From Chrysochromulina tobinii (Eukaryota; Haptophyta; Prymnesiales; Chrysochromulinaceae), in the NCBI GenBank assembly GCA_001275005.1, contig JWZX01001960.1:1-13335 (forward strand): 13,335 bases of DNA, read 5' to 3'. The notes below the pieces were generated by a model. It had not been told where the DNA came from. It saw nothing but the letters and a program-made list of their open reading frames with translations, and made no database searches. Below, piece after piece: positions 6,901 to 12,820 of the stretch (its first letter is position 1; each line of letters begins with the position of its first letter). The translations under genes and the position numbers were made by a program.

Positions 6901-8699
6901 ATCTCAAAGGGCGACATGGACAAGGACGGCGAGCTCAGCCTGTCCGAGTTCAAGGTCATCATGCGCGCCGGCCCTAAAAAGTCTAGCGGGGCCATCGGCG
7001 GCGCCGTCGATGCAGGCGTCGGTGCCACTGTGGATGGCGTTAAGGCCCTCCAGAGTGGGGTCAAGGCTGTGGGCTCCGCGACGGTGGGTGGCGCGGCATT
7101 TGTTGGAAAGGCGGTCGGTAAGGCCTTTGTTGGCGAGGACATCGACAAGTCGGATGCGAGCCTGGAAGCGGCGTTTGCGACGGTGGATGCCAACGATGGG
7201 CCGCCGATTGCCGCGGATTGCCGCGAACTGCCTCTGATTGCCGCCGATTGCCGCCGATTGCCTCTGATAGGCACCCTCCTTGAATGCACAGTTGGATGTC
7301 AATCCCACGATGGGGTCGATCGACGCTCCCGAGATGAAGAAGTACATCCAGAGCGTGTACGAGAACCGCCTGGACGACAAGACGATCGACGAGATGATCT
7401 CAAAGGGCGACATGGACAAAGACGGCGAGCTCAGCCTGTCCGAGTTCAAGGTCATCATGCGCGCCGGCCCTAAAAAGTCTAGCGGGGCCATCGGCGGCGC
7501 CGTCGATGCAGGCGTCGGTGCCACTGTGGATGGCGTCAAGGCTACAAGTAGCTTCTTGTACTCTGGCCTTGAGAAGACGCTCGAGACGCTGGGCGTGACC
7601 GCTGGGTTCCAGGCGGTCTTTGGCGAGGATATCGATCGGTCGGATGCGGGCTTGGAGGCAGCCTTCGCTTCGGTAGATGCCAACCAGAGCGGCCGGATCG
7701 ATTCGTCAGAGATGAGGGCGTTCATTCAACGGCTGTACGAGGATGACATGCCACGCCGAGCGTTAGACAGGACCATCGCCAAGATGATGGCGGCGGCGGA
7801 CACGAACAAGGACGGCGAGATCGACCTCAACGAGTTCAAGATCATCTTGCGCGCCGGCCCCAAGGTCTCCGCGGCCGGCAAGGCCGCCATGGCGACGACA
7901 GCGGCGGCGGCCCCCGCCAAAGACATCAAGTTGCCCAGCCTCGAGCGCTCCCTTGAGCACCAGCTGTCCGAGGCGGCCAAGGTAGAGGAGGCACAGCGGA
8001 TGTCTGAGCTGGTCTTTGACCAGACGCTGGTGCGGCGCGACATGATGAACGAGTCTCTCGGAGAGTGGGCTTGATTGCCTCGGATGGCCTCTGATGTGGC
8101 CTCTGATGGACTCCCCTCATCAGGTGCGGAACTCGATGGAAGAGTCCCTCGGGTTGGGATTGGGCATCGGCGACCATGGCGAGATTGTGGTGATCTCGAT
8201 TGATCCCGGGTCTCCGGCGGACCGCTGGCCGGTCGCACTCGAGGTGAACGATCACATCGTCGCCGTTGCTGGCCGTCCCATCTCAGCAGACACCGACTTT
8301 GGCGCTCTGCTGGCGATGGAAGGGCTAGAGGTCAGGCTGACCATCAAGCGTCAACTGTACAGGGATACAACCGACCCAGCCACCATCCCACCCCAGGGGG
8401 AATCGGAGGGCGGTCCCAAGAAGGGGTTTAGACTAGTGACAGAAACCAGGAGGACGCCCTCCGAGGATGAAGTCTACTCTGAGGACGTCTCCGATGTCCA
8501 AGCAGTTGTGGCGGCCACCGGCTGCTCAGGCGAGACCGCCCGCCGAGTGATCGAGGTCGTTGTTGGATCCGTCGACGACGCGATTGAGCTCGTGACGGAG
8601 ATGATGCAACCGCCGAAAAAGTCAGCCCGCGGAGGCAGTGGAGCGTGGAGTCCTCTCAGCGCGGCACGGCGCGTATTCGCAGGCGGAGCCGACTCCTAA
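3950..8699 (+). CDS. Multidomain scaffold: 3 PDZ domains, 3 EF-hand pairs, UBA-like C-terminus (five exons)
   Basis: Exons 3950-5771, 5882-5943, 6142-7182, 7292-8029 and 8124-8699 join in frame to 1412 residues. Residues 1-360 are disordered and rich in Ser/Pro/Arg, with SPR/SPE motifs and an SPNMG repeat. About 365-450 is an Ala/Glu-rich helical, possibly coiled-coil stretch. PDZ1 (about 597-670) has GESLGLRI and spans two introns. PDZ2 (about 688-768) has EGFGVGMAF and KGDLVVSING. Three EF-hand modules follow, with good loops at 886-897 and 1015-1026 (both DMDKDGELSLSE), 1104-1115 (DANQSGRIDSSE) and 1145-1156 (DTNKDGEIDLNE); the first loop of modules 1 and 2 is degenerate. PDZ3 (about 1225-1295) has EESLGLGLGIG. 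Residues 1344-1381 (DVQAVVAATGCSGETARR...) look UBA-like. I know no named protein with this order. It could be a calcium-regulated scaffold that gathers partners by their C-termini. The ATG at 3950 is the first good start. Confidence 0.85.
4548..4602 (+). repeat. 15-nt in-frame coding repeat (SPNMG)
   Basis: Three copies of a 15-nt unit, agcccaaatatggga with small changes, encode SPNMG three times, and a diverged fourth (SPRLG) follows. It lies in the disordered N-terminal part of the PDZ/EF-hand protein. The length is a multiple of three, in contrast to the 10-nt intron arrays of the same gene. Confidence 0.9.
5772..5881 (+). other. PDZ/EF-hand gene intron 1, repeat-filled with perfect 19-nt flanking duplication (110 nt)
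   Basis: GT-AG intron in phase 1. Splicing joins CGGCCCG to GTGAGAGCTTAGGTCTCCGG and restores the PDZ1 carboxylate-binding segment RRPGESLGLRISVD. GGTGAGAGCTTAGGTCTCC occurs at 5771-5789 and again at 5881-5899 without a mismatch. The 3' end is CCCTCATCAG. If unspliced, translation stops within 15 codons. Confidence 0.95.
5791..5870 (+). repeat. 10-nt tandem array in intron 1 of the PDZ/EF-hand gene
   Basis: Eight decamers in perfect register, mostly TCTGATGACC or TCTGATGACG; the sixth is TCTAATGACG and the eighth TCTGATTGCG. No unit is lost or gained, and the array directly abuts the upstream copy of the 19-nt direct repeat and the terminal TCCCTCATCAG. Confidence 0.97.
5944..6141 (+). other. 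PDZ/EF-hand gene intron 2, ordinary pyrimidine-rich intron (198 nt)
   Basis: Phase-0 GT-AG intron: GAG|GTGAGCAGG to CTCCCCGCAG|GTCACC. It joins PPIISE to VTAGSPAEV, which completes the PDZ1 core. The last 100 bases are rich in C and T. It has no decamer array and no flanking direct repeat, so it serves as an internal contrast to introns 1, 3 and 4 of the same gene. Confidence 0.88.
6877..7046 (+). repeat. 170-nt coding direct repeat, copy 1 (second copy at 7373-7542)
   Basis: Positions 6877-7046 and 7373-7542 (offset 496) match at all but two bases by eye: g/a in the Lys-Asp of the EF loop and t/c before AAG. Both changes are synonymous. The copy encodes the second EF-hand of a module plus the Gly/Ala-rich linker KKSSGAIGGAVDAGVGATVD. 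The flanking parts of the same modules are far more diverged, so this is a recent partial duplication or gene conversion. Confidence 0.95.
7183..7291 (+). other. PDZ/EF-hand gene intron 3, repeat-filled with decayed flanking duplication (109 nt)
   Basis: GCGACG|GTGGATGCC is the donor and GAATGCACAG|TTGGATGTC the acceptor, phase 0. Splicing gives AFATLDVNPTMGSIDAPEM, which aligns residue by residue with AFALVDVSPKMGTLDAHEM of the first EF-hand module. The intron start GTGGATGCCAA and the exon start TTGGATGTCAA are diverged copies of each other, and GATGGG recurs shortly downstream on both sides. The 3' end CACAG lacks the CATCAG seen in the sister introns. An alternative AG at 7270 would add a few residues. 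Confidence 0.85.
7201..7270 (+). repeat. 10-nt tandem array in intron 3 (GATTGCC variant)
   Basis: Seven decamers in register: CCGCCGATTG, CCGCGGATTG, CCGCGAACTG, CCTCTGATTG, two more CCGCCGATTG, and CCTCTGATAG. The fourth and seventh units still show CCTCTGAT, which links this GC-richer variant to the CTCTGATGAC arrays of the other introns. Confidence 0.95.
7373..7542 (+). repeat. 170-nt coding direct repeat, copy 2
   Basis: Second copy of the EF-hand/linker segment at 6877-7046, with two synonymous differences. It begins about 80 nt after the intron 3 acceptor. The conversion or duplication tract therefore does not include the intron. Confidence 0.95.
8030..8123 (+). other. PDZ/EF-hand gene intron 4, repeat-filled with long decayed flanking duplication (94 nt)
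   Basis: CAGACGCTG|GTGCGGCG is the donor and CCCCTCATCAG|GTGCGGAAC the acceptor, phase 0. It joins FDQTL to VRNSMEESLGLG at the start of PDZ3. If retained, translation stops at 8072. The first ~40 intron bases (GTGCGG...ATGATGAACGAGTCTCTCGG) align with the first ~35 bases of exon 5 (GTGCGG...ATGGAAGAGTCCCTCGG) with several changes and gaps, so the direct repeat is long but old. Confidence 0.9.
8071..8110 (+). repeat. Short degenerate 10-nt array in intron 4
   Basis: About four units: TTGATTGCCT, CGGATGGCCT, CTGATGTGGCCT (two bases longer) and CTGATGGACT. It is the shortest and most irregular of the five arrays, and it sits in the intron with the most decayed long duplication. Confidence 0.85.
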
Positions 8700-9339
8700 A
8701 CCTGTGACGAAACATCGACGACCCCATGACGAAACTTTGGTAACCCATGACGAAATCTTGACGACCACATGACGAAACTTTGGCAGCCGAAGCCATCCGT
8801 GACGAAACCTTGGAGCCCCGAAGCCGTGGCACCGGACTAGCACCGGGCCAGATGAAGGAGCTCATCAGGAGCGTCATCAGGAGCGCTGCACTGGCGACGT
8901 TTGGAGTTGAGCGCTTGGTGCAGGGCAGCCTCGGCGGAGATTCCAAGCGCCGAACCGTCACGTACGCGCGCCACGCGGCGCGAAGCCCATTTATGCTCCA
9001 TGCATGCAATGTGCATTGCGATCGTGCGCGAGACCTAATTTGGAATGGGCGCGTGTGTGACGGCAAGTCGACTGTTGGGATTGAGAAACTGGAGCCTGTA
9101 CGTACTGGTCCGCACGCGATACGTATCCACGTGCTCGGCTCTACCTCGTCTGGTCTCGTGGAGATGGGCTGTCGAGTGTCGGGAGAAGAGGACCTGTGTC
9201 GTGATTATTGTGGCGGAACCGAAAGCAACTCACAGGAGTAGATGAATTAAGAAAACATAAAGACTTTGGAGAATGTAAACTCATGATCTTGTCCACTCTT
9301 CGAGCCCACTCTACGCTAATGACTGCTGACACCACTTTT
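8700..9339. other. Convergent intergenic region (3' ends of PDZ/EF-hand gene and sulfatase)
   Basis: About 640 bp between two convergent stop codons. The first 115 bp carry a ~22-nt imperfect repeat (separate entry). The rest has an open frame (8780-9241) with no recognisable domain and atypical composition, and CATCAGGAGCG twice near 8862-8884. Around 9240-9290 it becomes AT-rich, which may mark polyadenylation regions. I see no supported gene or RNA. Confidence 0.5.
8704..8815 (+). repeat. Imperfect ~22-nt tandem repeat just after the PDZ/EF-hand stop codon
   Basis: Five TGACGAAA motifs start at 8704, 8727, 8748, 8771 and 8801. Most extend to a form like CATGACGAAACTTTGG. The spacing is 23, 21, 23 and 30 nt. 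The first begins 5 nt after the TAA stop, so the array is transcribed in the 3' UTR. Confidence 0.9.
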
Positions 9340-11406
9340 TCAGCGACCAATGAACCACAGAAGCTTCGATTGACTCGGACTCGGAACGGGCCAATTGCAG
9401 GGAACTTCGGCGCATTTGCGATCCTTCCACCAATCGCGCCTGTAGCCCGTCGTCACGCGCAGCTCCTCGGCACGTTGCCAACGGCTCACGTTCAGTTGGC
9501 CTTCTTGCAAGGTCACATTCCAATCGCGCAGCACCGTGGCCAGCAGCCGGCCGCGCATGCGTGCATGCGGGCCGTTGTTGTAATAGGCGAGGTTGTCCTT
9601 CTCGTCCGGATCGGCGTCGGTGTCGAAGAGCATCTCGTCGATCAGTCGGAGCGGCGGGATCGGATCTCGACCCGATCTCGACCCGATCTCGTCGATCAAT
9701 CCGAGCGCCGCCGGGGCTTTGTCGACGCCGCGGAGAGTGCTAGTGCGGGTGGCGGCGGCGGCGGCCGCAGCGGCGGCGGCGGGGAGCACTCCAAGGAAAA
9801 CGGCCGTGTACGCAAACCGAGCTGTGCGCACGTAGAGTTGAACCACCGGACCGACCGTCGGAGTCTTCGAAAAGCCAGGCGGTTTGCCGTCGTAGGGCTG
9901 GTTGAGCATGCAGCAGCTGACGCCGCACGGCAGATGCAGCTCGCTCCGCGCGTAGCGCCGGCGCCGCCGACGCAACGGCAGCAGTGCCTCGCCCTCGACT
10001 GTGACTGCGACCCCGCGGAGGTCATAATGGAGCGGTGGCGAGAGCCAAGCGGCTGGCGAGAGCGGCGGCGGCAGTGCCGGCGGCACGGTCGGCGGCCAGC
10101 GGCCAGAATTGGCAGACTTGGCGGCAGCGGAGGCGGCAAGTTGTTGGTATCCTTCGTCGTCGGCGACACCATCGACGCGCCTCCTTGCGCCCCACAAATC
10201 GAGGATCGTCGGCAAGACATCAAGGCTCTCGACCACGTCATCAACCACGGCCGGTGCGACGCCCGGCACAGAGAGGATCAATAGCACGCGCGTCGCGTCC
10301 TCATATAGATTGTACTTGGACCAACGCCCGTGTCGACCCAAGGAGTAGCCATGATCGCCGTGTAACACCACTGCGGTCGTCGTGTCCAGTGAGAGAGCGC
10401 CCAGTGCGCCCAGCAGCGCGCCAATGGTACCGTCCACGTGGGTCGCGCACGCGTAGTAGTCTCCGATCGCGCGTCGTCGCTCCTTTTCGGAAGAGGTCTT
10501 CCAAAAGTCAAAGTTGGGCCAAGTCAGCAATGGCGGCAAGCGCTCGGTCGCACGGCTCGGTGGCGACTCGGCCGCGGCCGGCGAGCCGCGTGGCACCTGG
10601 TGAGGGAGGCACTCAGAGCTCATCAGGGGCACTCAGAAGCACTGAGACGCCGTCAGACGCCATCAGAGGTCATCAGAGGTCATCAGAGGCCATCAGAGGT
10701 CATCAGAGGCCATCAGAGGTCATCAGAGGTCATCAGAGGCCATCCGAGGCCATCAGCCACGTACCACCTCAAGGTGGCAAACATGGTTGTTGAACGCATG
10801 GGTCTCGACGAGACCTATGCCCAAGTAAAAGCGCCGGCGCGGTGGTGTCGCGAACTCCACGAGCCGGCGCAGCGCGACGCGTGCGCGATGCTGGTCGGCG
10901 CTCCACGGACTCGGTGGCCGTAGGATGAAAGCTGCGGCGGTGCGCACGGCAGACGACAGATTGCCCCATTGCGGCTCTGGCGTGTCGATCGGGAGGTCGA
11001 ATCCCATGGGGTCGTGATCGCATGCCACGTGGAAGAGCTTGGAGCCCGAGGCGCACGCAATGACCGCCGTGGGATCGGCCGCCTTGAGAAAATCGGGCAG
11101 TGACGGCATGTTCGGCGGCACCCTGGCGTGGTACAGATCGGCGTTTGTGAAGACGCCCGTCGCTGTTGGCCGGCGGCCCGTCATCGCCGAGGTGCGGCTC
11201 GGGTTGCAAATGGGAGCCTGGCAGTACGCTCGTCGGAAGAGGACGCCGCGCTCCGCGAGACGCGCGATGTTTGGCGTCGCTGGAGTCGCGAAGCCGCTTC
11301 TGTTGCCGCTCGCGAGTGGGTTCGAGAAGGCGGGCGAGGCAAGCGTGGAGAAGTCTTCGAGAGAGATGTGCAGGATGCTCATTGGCGATGGTGGAGCGCC
11401 CGCCAT
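9340..11406 (-). CDS. Sulfatase of the iduronate-2-sulfatase/choline-sulfatase type, two exons
   Basis: Exons 11406-10768 and 10596-9340 give 631 residues. An in-frame TAA just upstream and a good ATGG context support the start. Key sites: the formylglycine motif CNPSRTSAMTGRRP with Cys67, which the family modifies to the catalytic aldehyde; the metal-binding start ISLEDF, where the usual DD is ED; GLVETH (a substrate/metal His); and GDHGYSLGRHGRWSKYNLY (Asp294, His295), very like human iduronate sulfatase. Late in the protein, LFDTDADPDEKDNLA is the typical sulfatase C-terminal signature. Residues between about 340 and 530 include a poly-Ala run and low-complexity inserts. It should hydrolyse a sulfate ester, perhaps of an algal sulfated polysaccharide. 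No signal peptide is visible, so either a 5' leader exon was missed or the enzyme is cytosolic. It is convergent with the PDZ/EF-hand gene. Confidence 0.88.
9632..9714 (-). repeat. In-frame 54-nt offset duplication inside the sulfatase coding region
   Basis: ATCTCGTCGATCAGTCGGAG (9632-9651) recurs as ATCTCGTCGATCAATCCGAG (9686-9705), followed by similar GCGGC-type bases. Between them CTCGACCCGAT is repeated twice. In protein it reads LIDEIGSRSGRDPIPPLRLIDEM, so LIDE occurs twice just before the conserved LFDTDADPDE. The layout of tandem short units between direct repeats resembles the introns, but there are no plausible splice signals and the reading frame is kept. Confidence 0.8.
10597..10767 (-). 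other. Sulfatase intron, repeat-filled with partly decayed flanking duplication (171 nt)
   Basis: Phase-0 GT-AG intron: CTTGAG|GTGGTACGTGGC to CCCTCACCAG|GTGCCACGCGGC. Without splicing the frame stops within a few codons (VVRG then TGA), far short of the DHG metal-binding motif. The intron start GTGGTACGTGGCT and exon start GTGCCACGCGGCT agree at 10 of 13 bases. A donor three bases on (GTACGT, better consensus) would add one Val; the flanking duplication favours the first. Confidence 0.88.
10611..10760 (-). repeat. 10-nt tandem array inside the sulfatase intron
   Basis: Fifteen decamers in register. Eight in a row (10661-10740) are catcagaggt or catcagaggc on the plus strand, and the flanking ones are degenerate (actcagaagc, actgagacgc, cgtcagacgc, catccgaggc). 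On the sulfatase sense strand the unit is RCCTCTGATG, the same unit and the same polarity to transcription as in ribD and the PDZ/EF-hand gene. Confidence 0.97.
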
Positions 11407-11996
11407 GGGTTATTTTGTCCCAAGCGCGGCTGTCGGCCCCACCCGCGCCCCGGCGGGGACGAGGTTCCCAGCGGCGAAAAACATATGCGATGTGAAAGCG
11501 CTGTGAACTCATCAACCCTAGGAAGCAACAAGTCTCTGGCCGCCATGCGCCGCATGTAGATGTCGGTTCTCTTCGACGCGCAATACTGCATTCAACCAAG
11601 GCAGGCTATTCTTCACGCACGAAACACGAAACACGAAACAAGTCGGCATGTCACGGCGTCTCTCACTCCGCATACGCCTCCCAGCCTTTTGATCTCGTCT
11701 ATGTACATACTCTGACTTCGAGGGGGAAAAATATTGCTCTGACTCCGAGCCGCGCGCGCGCCGTGTCGCCTTGCAACTCGAAACAGAGACAAGAGTACAA
11801 TGTCGCGCGGCCCTCGCCCTTGTGAGCCCGCGGCGTGTGTGGCGACAGGCTCGCATAGAGCCCCAATGCCCCATACTGTCATAGGAAAGACGAAAGTGCG
11901 CGAGTGCCAGTCCATTAGCGCGAGTGCCAGTCCATTAGCGCGAGTGCCAGTCCATTAGATGATGCGCCACGAATCAGCGCACGCGTCCCATGGCCC
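11407..11996. other. Intergenic region between HU-like gene and sulfatase
   Basis: About 590 bp between two minus-strand genes. It holds the HU-like 3' UTR and the sulfatase upstream region. Open frames on both strands overlap each other here without domains or consistent codon use. Repeats present are ACGAAACAC-type 8-nt units at about 11618-11640 and the 20-nt triplicate at 11899-11958. A leader exon for the sulfatase could hide here, but I cannot identify one. Confidence 0.45.
11899..11958. repeat. Three perfect 20-nt tandem repeats
   Basis: CGCGAGTGCCAGTCCATTAG occurs three times without a mismatch, head to tail, ending about 40 bp downstream of the HU-like stop codon (in that gene's sense). 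It is unrelated to the 10-nt intron arrays. Its identity suggests recent expansion and likely length variation between strains. Confidence 0.97.
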
Positions 11997-12600
11997 TCAG
12001 TCGCCCATTGGGTTGCGGGCTTTCACGGCATCTTTGAAGCTTTTGCCGAACGTAAATGACGGGACGGTGGCCTGATGCACCGCACGCGGTCACGGCAGAC
12101 GTGAGGGAGAGAGAGCGAGTAAAGGCTCCCGCGTCACGCTGCGTCGGTGCAAGTGGCGGGTGCGTTCGAAGCTTCGGCGCCAGTCTCACCGCCTCTACGA
12201 TCATCTTCTCCCCAGTTTTGGGGTTGCGCGCCTCCCGCTTCGGCCGGTCCTTGGACTGGAAGCTGCCAAAGCCGATGAGCGAAACCTTGTGCCCATCGCA
12301 CACTGAGTCGACGATGACGTCGAGCGTCGCGGTGAGCACGACTGCGGCAGTCTTCTTCGAGACGCCGGCCTTCTGTGCGATTGCATCCACCAGTGCCTGT
12401 TTGTTCACGCTGGGCACTCGCTCGCTCATCATCGGCAGGCCGCTGCGTTGCCACTGCTCATGTGCTTGGCGCTGATTTGCGCGTGCGCGCCACAAACTGC
12501 TCTCCAAGCCCGATGCGCACGGTCGCACTTGCAGACCCGACGGCGGCAACAGCAGCGCGTGGGATCCGCACGCAAAGCACAACCACACGGAAGCGCGCAT
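11997..12600 (-). CDS. HU-type histone-like DNA-binding protein with plastid-type presequence, two exons
   Basis: Exons 12600-12190 and 12071-11997 give 161 residues. Residues 1-65 are an extension absent from bacterial HU: a hydrophobic stretch (VWLCFACGSHALLLPP), then an Arg/Ser/Ala-rich region with few acidic residues, consistent with a signal plus transit peptide. The HU fold follows from about 66: VNKQALVDAIAQKAGVSKK, KVSLIGFGSFQ, the DNA-binding arm with RNPKTGEKM (125-133), and after splicing VPSFTFGKSFKDAV. The RNPxTG arm contains the proline that kinks DNA. By family knowledge, HU proteins compact plastid nucleoids in red-lineage algae, where the gene may be plastid-encoded; here a nuclear copy is inferred from the intron and presequence. 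It diverges from the ORF at 12821. Confidence 0.92.
12072..12189 (-). other. HU-like gene intron, ordinary (118 nt)
   Basis: Phase-0 GT-AG intron: GAGGCG|GTGAGACTGG to GTGCATCAG|GCCACC. Splicing joins MIVEA to ATVPSFTFGK, which restores the HU C-terminal strand and helix. Unspliced, the frame continues into unrelated sequence. It contains a CT-rich stretch (CTCGCTCTCTCTCCCTC on the sense strand) but no decamer array and no flanking duplication, although it too ends in CATCAG. Confidence 0.93.
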
Positions 12601-12820
12601 GAATGGGCCCGCGCTTCGAGTGGCTGCGCGACCCTACGAGCTCCCGTAGTCAAGTCAAGTCAAGTCAAGTTCCTCGTCAACATTCACACCGCATGTCGCG
12701 GGGCGGTCGTCGTGCGGTTTGCGACGCGAATCGATCAGACAGACTTGTGGATGCAAAGGAAGTTTCCGATTTTGGACCGATTTCCTGATTCGGGGCGCAT
12801 ATAAGCGTCATCAAGCGCTC
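12601..12820. promoter_or_regulatory. Divergent promoter region, HU-like gene and ORF at 12821
   Basis: 220 bp separate the two start codons. Four head-to-tail CAAGT units lie at 12651-12670. A TATA-like CATATAAG at about 12798-12805 lies only ~16-23 bp before the ATG at 12821, which is close for a TATA box but possible with a short leader. The assignments are inference from position. Confidence 0.35.

Noticed and set aside
9208-10284. A 358-codon plus-strand open frame opposite the sulfatase
   Set aside because: It is antisense to the DHG and LFDTDADPDE motifs of the sulfatase, and its translation is Arg/Gly/His-rich without any recognisable fold.
10769-11599. A 276-codon minus-strand frame overlapping the first sulfatase exon
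   Set aside because: It is in a different frame from the CNPSR-containing protein and has no family features. I considered it as a leader exon source but found no convincing donor.
11997-12600. Bacterial contamination as the source of RibD and HU
   Set aside because: Both genes need introns removed to restore conserved motifs, both have long N-terminal presequences, and they lie among clearly eukaryotic genes such as centrin.
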